A stretch of DNA of 33,157 nt from a gamma proteobacterium symbiont of Ctena orbiculata. GTDB taxonomy: Bacteria > Pseudomonadota > Gammaproteobacteria > Chromatiales > Chromatiaceae. The notes under the pieces were generated by a model, which worked only from the letters and a program-made list of their open reading frames with translations, had not been told where the DNA came from and did no database searches. Positions within the stretch are counted from its first letter, which is position 1; the number at the start of each line of letters is the position of its first letter. A program made the translations under genes and the position numbers. Shown one piece after another: positions 24,315 through 31,093 of the stretch. The stretch spans positions 1 through 33,157 of the forward strand of contig NATW01000084.1 in NCBI GenBank assembly GCA_003094555.1, read 5' to 3'.

Positions 24315-24791
24315 TCAATCCCTTAGCTTGCTGAAGGTGTAGTCCTGCGCCTTCTGTGGTGCATGACAGGCAAAGCAGGCAGAAGCCGCGTTACCACCCA
24401 CGACCCGATTTGTCCGATCGCCGCCGCCGAAACCTTCGAATCCCCAGCCTCCGGTGTCCCTGTAACTCTTCGAATCCTTGTGCATGACACCGACCACCTT
24501 CCGATTCCCTTCAGTGACGGCGCTTCCCTCATGCACGGCCTCGAGCAGGTCAAAGATGATTACGGACCCGTCGGGGAATGTTCCTTTCCGGTAACCCCTC
24601 ATGGCCTTGTCGTTGGCATAGAGATGATGGATCCCCCCGAACGAGCCGTACAATGGGTGACCATCCTCGATCACCATGCTCTTCACATGATGCCAGTCGC
24701 GGTAACCTTCCGGGTACGGAACCTGGGGATCAGCGGCCAGGGTAGTTGTCGAAGTAGCCGCGCAAAGTGCAGCCAGAATAAGTTGTCTCAT
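24315..24791 (-). CDS. Cytochrome P460-family periplasmic heme protein
   Basis: A 158-residue exported protein: signal peptide MRQLILAALCAATSTTTLA, then the P460 fold (YPEGYRDWHHVKSMVIEDGHPLYGSFGGIHHLYAN, FPDGSVIIFDLLEAVHEG), with the c-type heme motif CFACH near the C-terminus. Family members oxidise hydroxylamine or bind nitric oxide and related ligands. The lysine cross-link of true P460 cannot be confirmed from sequence alone, and cytochrome c'-beta-type relatives lack it. It stands between a thioredoxin-like gene and the microprotein gene in one operon headed by marR, suggesting an inducible redox or reactive-nitrogen response. Confidence 0.85.
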   Translation of the reverse strand: MRQLILAALCAATSTTTLAADPQVPYPEGYRDWHHVKSMVIEDGHPLYGSFGGIHHLYANDKAMRGYRKGTFPDGSVIIFDLLEAVHEGSAVTEGNRKVVGVMHKDSKSYRDTGGWGFEGFGGGDRTNRVVGGNAASACFACHAPQKAQDYTFSKLRD

Positions 24792-24803
24792 GGGTTTCTC
24801 TCC

Positions 24804-25040
24804 TTATTTCAGATCGGCAATGGCGGCGCCGAAGTTGATGTGAAACGGCTGTCCAGCGATGACCAGCGCGGGCACCGACGTTACACCGACCGCTTCGGCT
24901 TCACCGATACGTGATTTGCTCTCGCCCAGATGCACGATCTCGACGTCGAAACGCCCAGAATCGATGGCTTCGGCAAGCTGCTGTTCGGCGGCAACACAGA
25001 CGGGACAACCGGCGTGGTAGAAAATGGCCTGTTGTTTCAT
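24804..25040 (-). CDS. Small thioredoxin-fold protein
   Basis: A 78-residue protein starting MKQQAIFYHAGCPVCVAAEQQL, with a CPVC redox motif at residues 11-14. The cis-Pro region follows (VTSVPALVIAGQPFHINFGAAIADL). This is a minimal glutaredoxin/thioredoxin fold without a signal peptide, so it acts in the cytoplasm. The start is chosen at ATG 25040, where AGGAG lies about 9 bases upstream; a longer start 13 codons earlier has no such site. It follows marR and precedes the P460 gene, and a copy of the putative MarR operator half-site sits just upstream (25049-25060). Confidence 0.82.
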   Translation of the reverse strand: MKQQAIFYHAGCPVCVAAEQQLAEAIDSGRFDVEIVHLGESKSRIGEAEAVGVTSVPALVIAGQPFHINFGAAIADLK

Positions 25041-25048
25041 GGTAGGAC

Positions 25049-25060
25049 TCCTAACTAATA
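25049..25060. promoter_or_regulatory. Putative MarR binding site before the thioredoxin-like gene
   Basis: TCCTAACTAATA is identical to bases 25711-25722 in front of marR. It lies between a possible -35 (TTGAAT on the minus strand) and the ribosome site of the thioredoxin gene. A shared 12-base sequence in both upstream regions suggests common control by the MarR protein. Confidence 0.5.
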
Positions 25061-25107
25061 TGTTTAATAAAAAACCCATTCAAGGGAACGGGGGTCAATA
25101 ACCGCCG

Positions 25108-25701
25108 TCAGGCGGTGGATTCGTGCTCCGGGCAATCGACACGCAGATGCCGCTCGGCCATCGGCGCGCCGACGAACGCACAGAAATGCGGTGTGCCCGT
25201 GCCCGGCGCGACGTTCTCGCGGAAGTGTCGGCAGGTCACGCAGGTGCGCTGCGGAGCTATCAATTGGCGTTGCTGCAAATGCCGAATCATCTTGATAACC
25301 AATGCGAACATTAATTCCTGCTCGCTCTCTGACAGGCCTTCAACGATCGGTGCGAAGCTGGCCGGCCATTCTCGTGCGATCCTGCCACCCTTCGCCGTTG
25401 CTTTTAACGCAATAGCGCGACCATCTGAAGCGTCTGCCTGTTTGCGCAGGATGGTCTTGTTTTCCAGTGTGGTCACTGCATCGCTGGCCGTAGCCTTGCG
25501 TATCCCGGCGTGTGCGGCAGCTGCTGTCAGTCGTGTCCCTTCAGGCCTGCTTGCAACGAATCGCAATATGTCGGCCTGGGTGGGCGACAAACCGGCTGAT
25601 TCGGCTGCCTGCCATTCCAATTGTCGAGCGACTGCCGCCAACCGGGTCAGACCATACGCCAGTCGCTGATCAAGAGGTTCTGTGATTTTGTCGAAATTCA
25701 T
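25108..25701 (-). CDS. MarR-family regulator with C-terminal cysteine cluster
   Basis: A 197-residue winged-helix regulator. The DNA-binding core spans about residues 20-145 (LSPTQADILRFVASRPEGTRLTAAAAHAGIRKATASDAVTTLENKTILRKQADASDGRAIALKATAKG). A C-terminal extension carries four cysteines in the pattern CVTCRHF ... HFCAF ... LRVDCPEH, a likely metal or iron-sulfur site. Sensing of redox state or metal is an inference from those cysteines. The start is at ATG 25701, with GGA at about 10 bases. An inverted repeat (25704-25720) lies directly upstream, suggesting autoregulation. It heads the operon thioredoxin-P460-microprotein-DUF2024. Confidence 0.88.
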   Translation of the reverse strand: MNFDKITEPLDQRLAYGLTRLAAVARQLEWQAAESAGLSPTQADILRFVASRPEGTRLTAAAAHAGIRKATASDAVTTLENKTILRKQADASDGRAIALKATAKGGRIAREWPASFAPIVEGLSESEQELMFALVIKMIRHLQQRQLIAPQRTCVTCRHFRENVAPGTGTPHFCAFVGAPMAERHLRVDCPEHESTA

Positions 25702-25703
25702 GG

Positions 25704-25720
25704 TTAGTAATCCTAACTAA
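25704..25720. promoter_or_regulatory. Putative autoregulatory operator of marR
   Basis: TTAGTAATCCTAACTAA is an inverted repeat of 7-base arms (one mismatch) around TCC, starting two bases upstream of the marR ATG. Its right half recurs before the thioredoxin-like gene. Position over the translation start fits repression. Confidence 0.55.
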
Positions 25721-25991
25721 TAATTGCGTAATGTCAAGCACGGACTGGAGACCATTTATTTGGGCCCATGGTTGCCGTCAGTGGCAGGTGGCGATTACCA
25801 GTTTCTGCACATATATCAATTTTATTTCGGTGTCAGGCGTACAATCAGACAAAGCAAATAGTGAATCAATACAGACTATGGGGGCATGCCACATTTTCAA
25901 CTGCTCACACGCCAAGCCCGGATGTCACTCCATAGGAGTTTCGGTGGATGGGGATTGCCAAAGGTAACACATATGCTACTATCTGGGTCAG
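25721..25991. other. Spacer between marR and the HigBA-like pair
   Basis: I find no supportable gene. The stretch holds the outward regions of two divergent genes. ATATGCTACT about 20 bases before the toxin start is a weak -10 candidate only. Confidence 0.4.
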
Positions 25992-26273
25992 ATGACAGAG
26001 GTTAGAGAATCCCTCGATGCTGAGGGAAGCAGCCCTTATGCCAAATGGTTCGATAGCCTGAATGTGGCCTCTGCGGTCAAGGTGGCGACAGTCGGTCATC
26101 GGATGGAGCAGGGTAATTTCTCTAACGTGAAAGGTGTAGGTGCCGGCGTCTATGAGTACCGAACCGATTTTAGTCCTGGCTATCGGATCTACTTTGGCAA
26201 GGATGCAGACGTTGCTGCTGCAAAAGGGCACTGGAGCGACTATAAGCGCCGGAAACGGCAAGAGGTGACATGA
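25992..26273 (+). CDS. HigB/RelE-like addiction toxin with probable internal deletion
   Basis: A 93-residue protein of the type II killer-protein group related to HI1419/HigB: VRESLDAEGSSPYAKWFDSLNVASAVKVATVGHRMEQGNFSNVKGVGAGVYEYRTDFSPGYRIYFGKD. In relatives I know, the segment after YFGxxG continues with a hydrophobic strand and LLxGGxKxxQxxDI before the AAKxxWxDYKRR end. Here YFGKD is followed almost at once by ADVAAAKGHWSDYKRRKRQ. About 18-20 residues therefore seem to be missing in frame, so toxicity is doubtful. Translation overlaps the antitoxin gene by 4 bases; toxin-first order is normal for this type. Confidence 0.82.
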   Translation: MTEVRESLDAEGSSPYAKWFDSLNVASAVKVATVGHRMEQGNFSNVKGVGAGVYEYRTDFSPGYRIYFGKDADVAAAKGHWSDYKRRKRQEVT

Positions 26274-26596
26274 TGGCTTTGACGAAGGATTTTAAGGACA
26301 CCATACAAGCACGCGCCCAACGGGATCCGGCGTTTCGCAAGGCCCTGCTGCAGGAAGGGATCGAATGCCTTCTCGCCGATGATGTCGATACAGGCAAGGC
26401 GGTGCTGCGCGACTATATCAACGCGACGATCGGGTTTGAGGAGCTGTCTCGGGTCTTCGGCAAATCGAGCAAGAGTCTCATGCGCATGTTCGGGCCGAAA
26501 GGGAACCCCCAGGCGAGTAACCTGTTCGCGGTGATCCATTATCTGCAGGAGCAGGAGGGCATACACTTGGAAGTCAAAGCCCGGAAGGTGGCCTAG
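26270..26596 (+). CDS. HigA/HI1420-type antitoxin (DNA-binding)
   Basis: A 108-residue antidote protein: MALTKDFKDTIQARAQRDPAFRKALLQEGIECLLADDVDTGKAVLRDYINATIGFEELSRVFGKSSKSLMRMFGPKGNPQASNLFAVIHYLQEQEGI. A Cro/CI-like helix-turn-helix covers about residues 50-95. The full length and conserved GPxGNPxxxNL motif indicate an intact gene. Two ATGs occur in a row (26270 and 26273), and either could start translation; AGAGGTG precedes both. It pairs with the upstream toxin gene, which seems shortened, so the antitoxin may be outliving its toxin. Confidence 0.88.
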   Translation: MMALTKDFKDTIQARAQRDPAFRKALLQEGIECLLADDVDTGKAVLRDYINATIGFEELSRVFGKSSKSLMRMFGPKGNPQASNLFAVIHYLQEQEGIHLEVKARKVA

Positions 26597-26656
26597 AGTG
26601 CGGTGTGGCGCTACTCAATCTGTAATTTTTTCGAGTTTTTTGAAGGATTTTCTGAG

Positions 26657-26903
26657 CATGGTATTTTCCATGGTATTACCAATTAGCAGGAAAATAAGCC
26701 GTTGAAAATAAAAGATAAAAAATTCTTATTTACAATCGAGTGGGAGTGACCTGAATTTATAATGCATTGAAATATAAGAATAAATACAATCCAATCGATA
26801 ATATAATCTGCATCATCAATGGTATTTTTCATGGTATATTCCGCGCGCTGTAACGCAGAAGGCAGCAATACCATGCATGGCAAATCGGCGTATTCATGGT
26901 ATG
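26657..26903. mobile_element. Attachment-like site D: right arm + core + left arm
   Basis: A complete site. Right-arm direct repeats CATGGTATT are at 26657 and 26669 (12 bases apart, 78 before the core). The core ATCGAGTGGGAGTGACC (26735-26751) is identical to the guaA core. Left-arm elements are AATGGTAT at 26818, CATGGTAT at 26830, AATACCATG at 26867 and CATGGTATG at 26895, at offsets 67, 116 and 144. It is at once the end of one module and the start of the next. A right-core-left order is what attP of an excised circle would contain. No coding sequence overlaps it. Confidence 0.82.
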
Positions 26904-26940
26904 AGCGGTCTGCACCCATATATCGCTTTGCGAACGAGAG

Positions 26941-27013
26941 TGGCGTGATTTAGTGTTATAAACACGCCAAATGTTTTCATGATATGGCGTGAATAAGTGC
27001 TAGAATCACGCCA
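26941..27013. promoter_or_regulatory. Two tandem palindromic operators upstream of fic
   Basis: Operator 1: TGGCGTG (26941-26947) with CACGCCA (26963-26969). Operator 2: TGGCGTGA (26985-26992) with TCACGCCA (27006-27013). The last base of operator 2 is the A of the fic ATG. Half-sites are alike, so one dimeric repressor probably binds both; the C-terminal winged helix of the Fic protein is a candidate. No Shine-Dalgarno sequence precedes the ATG. Confidence 0.65.
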
Positions 27014-28158
27014 TGAGATGGATATGGCAACAACCAGGCTGGCCAGATTTTCGCTATGACAAGAGCGCACTCGAAGATCGGGAGCTTGCATTTCGCATAA
27101 ATTCGGAGCGCCTGGCAGGCAGCTTTGATGCGCTTCCCGTGGCGTCTCAAGAAGATGCCACGATCGACTTGATGCTTTCCGAGGCCATCAAAACCAGTGC
27201 CATCGAAGGTGAGGATCTGGACAGGGAGTCGGTCAGGTCGTCACTGCTCTCCTTGATTACATCGGACACACTACCGGGCAACACTGACCAGAAAGCAGCG
27301 GGGGCTGCTTCGCTGTTGGTGGACGTTCGCAAGAACTGGCGTTCATCCCTGAAAGGTGAGTTGTTGGGCAAGTGGCAATCCATGGCGGTCACGGAACAAC
27401 GCTACACATCTATTGTGCGAGGTGCATACCGCAACGATCCTTCACCAATGCATATTGTGAGTGGGCCTTATGGGCGGGAAAAGGTTCACTATGAGGCCCC
27501 GCCAGCGATTCAGGTGCCAGATAAAATGGCGAAGCTTATCGACTGGTATAACCAAACCAGTCCCTTGGGCGGGGATAAGGCAATACCCGGGATCGCCCGA
27601 GCAGGTATTGCTCATCTCTGGTTCGAGGTGATTCACCCCTTCGATGATGGTAATGGTCGAGTCGGCAGAGCGGTCGCCGACCATGCACTTTCGCAGTCTC
27701 TCGGATATCCAACCACGGCTTGCCTTGCCACGGCGATTGAGGCGGATAAAAAGTCCTATTACCTGCAACTTGAGAAAGCGAGTCGAGGAAGCCTGGATGT
27801 TAACGTTTGGCTGGATTATTTCGCAGACACAATAATCAAGGCACAGGAAATCGCCAGAGAGGAAGTGGACTTTGTACTGGCCAAGACACGATTCTACGAA
27901 GCCTATGGTAACCAGTTGAATGACCGGCAGGCCAGGATGGTATCGAGGGTATTCGCTGAAGGTCGAAAGGGTTTTGAAGGCGGAATAACGACAAAAAAAT
28001 ATGAAGCGATTACCAAGTGTCCCAACCGAACAGCCAGCCGTGACCTTTCTGACCTGGTTGCTAAGGGTATCATCATTCCGTTACCAGGTGGCGGCAGAAC
28101 AACCCGATATGAGTTGGCGACTGTTGAACCTGCTCAGTCTGGTCTGATGAGGAAATGA
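27013..28158 (+). CDS. Fic-family (DUF4172-Fic) AMP-transferase-type protein
   Basis: A 381-residue cytoplasmic protein. The N-terminal DUF4172-like domain starts WIWQQPGWPDFRYD. An inhibitory-helix motif TSAIEG (Thr61, Glu65, Gly66) is followed by the Fic core with HPFDDGNGR at 208-216, including catalytic His208, and GRVGRA after it. A winged helix-turn-helix region covers about residues 300-370. Fic proteins transfer AMP or related groups to target proteins; the inhibitory motif in the same chain means self-restrained (class II) activity. The target is unknown. The gene fills the first part of the module between sites D and E, and its start codon lies inside a palindromic operator, suggesting tight autoregulation. 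Confidence 0.92.
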   Translation: MRWIWQQPGWPDFRYDKSALEDRELAFRINSERLAGSFDALPVASQEDATIDLMLSEAIKTSAIEGEDLDRESVRSSLLSLITSDTLPGNTDQKAAGAASLLVDVRKNWRSSLKGELLGKWQSMAVTEQRYTSIVRGAYRNDPSPMHIVSGPYGREKVHYEAPPAIQVPDKMAKLIDWYNQTSPLGGDKAIPGIARAGIAHLWFEVIHPFDDGNGRVGRAVADHALSQSLGYPTTACLATAIEADKKSYYLQLEKASRGSLDVNVWLDYFADTIIKAQEIAREEVDFVLAKTRFYEAYGNQLNDRQARMVSRVFAEGRKGFEGGITTKKYEAITKCPNRTASRDLSDLVAKGIIIPLPGGGRTTRYELATVEPAQSGLMRK

Positions 28159-28223
28159 TTCTCTTCGATCTGGAGCGAGTGATTTTATCTACACAAGCCT
28201 GAATGATTTAATGAATTTCCATT

Positions 28224-29476
28224 ATGTCCTATGAACGTCGATACACTTAAAAAAAACTGGCTGATATCGATGCAGATACCTTGCAGAATTTTATATTCGA
28301 CCTCTACCTCCGATATCCGGAGTTGAGCGACAAGATCGAAGCATTGACATTGACAAATGATCCGGTCGCACTGTCCAGGGTACTGCGCAAGCGTATTGCA
28401 TCACTGAAACGAGGGCGGAGATTTATCGATTATCGGACGAGTTTTGATTTTGCACGGGAACTGGAAGCGGTCCTCGCCGATATTGAAAGCGGACTGCTGG
28501 AGCGCTCACCGGAACATGCGTTTGATTTGGTCGACCGGTTCCTGGCGACGGCAGAATCGGTGCTCAACCGTGTCGATGATTCTGGCGGGGCAGTGGGCGA
28601 GGTATATCTCCAGGCCGTACCGTTGTGGTTGACGGCGGCTAAAGGCTGGCGGGATGCTAACGTCGACTGGCTCGAGCGGATATATCAGCTGTGTCAGCAG
28701 AATGATTATGGTGTGCTTGATCCGCTATTGCCAAATACCCATCTGCTGTTGACGCTGGATCAGTTGAAGCAACTGGCCTGGCGGTACGAAAACGCGTTGC
28801 GCAGGGGGTTAAAATCTGCTGAACAAGAAGACAAAGTCAATCTCGTGGCCGTGCATTAGGACAGATTGCCGATGCATTGCGCGATCCTGCATTATACGAG
28901 CGATCGGGATTGATACACTCACCACAGCCAAACAATCTGCAAATGAAATCGGTTTGTAAAAAATATTTGCACTACGAGCAGCCCGCGACGGCAATGCGGT
29001 ATCTGAACCAGGCATGGGAGGACCGTTTTGAGCATGATCGTCTGGAATTGCTGGATAAGGGCTGTTTGAAAACGGGTGATCGGAAACAGCTTAATGAGAT
29101 TCGTTTTCGGCTGTTTCAAAGCGAGCAGAGCTACACCAGTTTCACGCGATATCTGGAGGTCTTGGACGAGGACGAGAAAGAGAAAGCGTGTGGCTCAGCA
29201 ATCAAACAATCCGAACAGGGTGGCAATATCGTACTCAGCGCAGATCAGTTATTTAACCTGGGTCAGATGGAGAGAGCTCAGGCCTTAATCTTAGCCCGGC
29301 ATCAGGATTTGGCGGAGTGTTTTTATGACAGTCTGCTGAGGCTGGCCAAGATGTTTGAAAAAGCGGATTGCAAGCTGGCGGCCACGGTGTGCTACCGCAC
29401 CTTGTTGCTGGAGATCCTTGCAGAGGCGCGCAGTAAGGCTTACGGCCATGGTGCACAGTATTATAAAAAGCTGTAA
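28224..29476 (+). pseudogene. DUF6880-like gene with early stop and frameshift
   Basis: The gene starts MSYERRYT, hits TAA at codon 9 (28248-28250), then continues in the same frame as KKLADIDADTLQNFIFDLYLRYPELSDKIEALTLTNDPVALSRVLRKRIASLKRGRRFIDYRTSFDFARELEAVL to 28859. A one-base shift near 28810-28858 is needed to resume as ALGQIADALRDPALYERSGLIHSPQPNNLQ through to YGHGAQYYKKL. Both halves look like one helical-repeat DUF6880 protein of about 415 residues, function unknown. Two lesions make it inactive unless one is a sequencing error. It follows fic in the same module. Confidence 0.75.
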
Positions 29477-29893
29477 GTGCTATCGCATACGAACGCCTGT
29501 TTCGGGTCGGCAGCTAAGAAAAGCATTCGCATATAATCTTGAGTTACGAATGACCGCAATCTCGCAACTGCGGACTAACAATGGGGTATGTTAGGCATTT
29601 ATCTCGGCGCGGGGAGTGGAGTTGGACATCCATGGGATTGGAATCTCAATTACCCAACTAAATAGATCTCTGTGCTCGGTTTTTCTGGTCGGTTTATAAA
29701 AAAAATTGAAGCGTTTGGAAGAATTTTCTGATCATGGTATTTTTCATGGTATTACTGTTTAGAGGGAAAATAAGCCATTAAATATAAATGATAAAAATGG
29801 CTCATTTACAATCGAGTGGGAGTGACCGGCATTGACAGGCAATGTCTGGCACTGGCTGGCAACAACAGGCACTTCATCTGAATGTCCGATTGT
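29477..29893. other. Intergenic region containing attachment-like site E
   Basis: No supportable gene. The first 250 bases have no recognisable feature. The rest contains site E, followed by a short GGCA/CTGG-rich stretch (29828-29870) that replaces the left arm found after other cores. Confidence 0.5.
29733..29827. mobile_element. Attachment-like site E: right arm plus core
   Basis: Direct repeats CATGGTATT at 29733 and 29745 (12 apart) lie 78 bases before the core ATCGAGTGGGAGTGACC (29811-29827), which is identical to those of site D and guaA. The intervening GGAAAATAAGCCATT...TTTACA sequence matches the other right ends. No left arm follows, so it ends the fic module but does not begin a complete new one. 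Confidence 0.78.
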
Positions 29894-30193
29894 TCAGTCA
29901 GGCAGGAAATAAGTAATGATATCCATTTCCTTGTGCGGGATGCCGATGATATCAATGCTGTTATCTCTTATCAGGTAGAAGACAACATGTGCACCCTGTG
30001 GGAAGCTGTAATAGCCTTCAGCTATATCCGTGCGGTGTTTACCCAATTGCGGATTTTCCACTAACCAGGTAAAGCGTTTCTCAAGTGCTCTCAAATAGGT
30101 ATTGCGTTGGCGTTTACCCCATTGTTGTTCGGTATATCGACCGATGTTTTTCAAGTCCTCCAGTGCTCTTGGGGTGACTCTGAATCCATGCAT
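29894..30193 (-). CDS. parE: ParE-family toxin
   Basis: A 99-residue ParE-type toxin: FRVTPRALEDLKNIGRYTEQQWGKRQRNTYLRALEKRFTWLVENPQLGKHRTDIAEGYYSFPQGAHVVFYLIRDNSIDIIGIPHKEMD. The final IGIxHxxMD motif is typical of ParE/RelE proteins that poison gyrase. It follows the ParD-like antitoxin gene with a 1-base overlap (TGATG). It belongs to a different subgroup from the ParE-like toxin at 12024-12323, which is paired with a Phd-type antitoxin, so this is an independent acquisition. It seems intact. Confidence 0.92.
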   Translation of the reverse strand: MHGFRVTPRALEDLKNIGRYTEQQWGKRQRNTYLRALEKRFTWLVENPQLGKHRTDIAEGYYSFPQGAHVVFYLIRDNSIDIIGIPHKEMDIITYFLPD

Positions 30194-30441
30194 CAGGCTT
30201 CGTTGTCCAGATCATTGATCAGCGCGTCCATGGTGAATCCATCAGCAAACTCACCGGATTCGGCCTGTTTGAAGCCCTGGGCCAAATGGCCACGTAAAGC
30301 ATCGAGTTTGCTTTTCCGCTCCTCCATTGCGCGGAGAGCATCACGAACTACTTCACTGGCGGAACCGTATCGCCCACTGGCAATCTCGTTCTTGATATAG
30401 ACTTCCCAGTGCTCACCTAGGCTAAGACTTGTCGTTGCCAT
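30193..30441 (-). CDS. parD: ParD-family antitoxin
   Basis: An 82-residue antitoxin with an N-terminal ribbon-helix-helix fold (MATTSLSLGEHWEVYIKNEIASGRYGSASEVVRDALRAMEERKSKLDALRGHLAQGFKQAESGEFADGFTMDALINDL). The start is placed at ATG 30441, preceded by GAGG at about 7 bases; a 4-codon longer form is less likely. The C-terminus should bind the co-transcribed ParE-like toxin. These two genes are the only content of the 821-base module between sites E and F. Confidence 0.92.
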   Translation of the reverse strand: MATTSLSLGEHWEVYIKNEIASGRYGSASEVVRDALRAMEERKSKLDALRGHLAQGFKQAESGEFADGFTMDALINDLDNEA

Positions 30442-30554
30442 ATCGCACCTCACATATTCATAAATAACAAAAATGAATATAAATTAGGGTAAAAAGAAAG
30501 GCAATCCGTTTTTAATTCTTACGTTTATATGAGCAAACGAGAGCAATTTCTGAA

Positions 30555-30648
30555 CATGGTATTTTTCATGGTATTACCGTTTAGAAGGAAAATAAGCCAT
30601 TGAATACAAAAGAGAAAAAGGCTATTTTACAATGGAGTGGGAGTGATC
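30555..30648. mobile_element. Attachment-like site F: right arm plus outermost core
   Basis: Direct repeats CATGGTATT at 30555 and 30567 (12 apart) lie 77 bases before the core ATGGAGTGGGAGTGATC (30632-30648), which has two differences from the guaA core. This is the last copy, and sequence after it shows no left arm. It therefore probably marks the junction with the original chromosomal flank of guaA. Confidence 0.75.
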
Positions 30649-31070
30649 GACAATTGAGAATTGACGGGTCGGACCTACGCATCCCACTGATTTAATGTCT
30701 ATTTTGCTTTATGCCGTGTTGTTTCGCTCAAAAACAAGCTTTTAAGCAATATTGTTAGCCCTAATATTATGCGTTAAACCTTTTAAATCAATCCATTATA
30801 AAGGTCCGCCCCCGCACTTTCTGATCCGTTCGTCTAGTATAAGCACGTTGCCGACGACCTTTTGTCAGCCGACCTGCAATGGCTGGGTCGCATAAAGAGA
30901 GGTGTGTCAACCGATCCCGTCCAGCTGCGTTAAGCATAGGTATAGCGTAAATGGAACAGAGAGATGAGAGCGGATCTGGACAAAATGTTTTTTCCCTATA
31001 AGCCCGTTGTATCATGGTTGCCTCTGTGTCAAGCGACAGGAGAGGGTCGTGGCGATGACGGGTACAGAAT
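30649..31070. other. Spacer between the last attachment site and the sigma factor gene
   Basis: No gene that I can support apart from the 12-codon frame listed separately. AT-rich up to about 30800, then of mixed composition. AGGAGAGGG at 31039-31047 is a strong ribosome-site-like sequence. A promoter was not identified. Confidence 0.5.
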
Positions 31071-31093
31071 ATGCTGAAACAGCAAACCCTTGA
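31055..31093 (+). CDS. Possible 12-codon leader peptide ahead of the sigma factor gene
   Basis: AGGAGAGGG (31039-31047) is 7 bases before ATG 31055, which opens MTGTEYAETANP and stops at 31093, overlapping the sigma factor reading frame that begins at 31071. The best ribosome site in the region therefore serves this short frame, not the sigma gene. It could couple or attenuate translation of the sigma factor, or mark a frameshift in the true N-terminus. Evidence is positional only. Confidence 0.35.
   Translation: MTGTEYAETANP

Noticed and set aside
29560..29610. Integron attC-like site (ACTAAC...GTTAGGC)
   Set aside because: Too short, lacks the paired inner boxes and an integron integrase; the similarity is probably chance.
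11776..30648. Integrase or recombinase gene within the block
   Set aside because: I looked for the Arg-His-x-x-Arg-Tyr pattern of tyrosine integrases and for serine recombinase motifs in all sizeable frames and found none.
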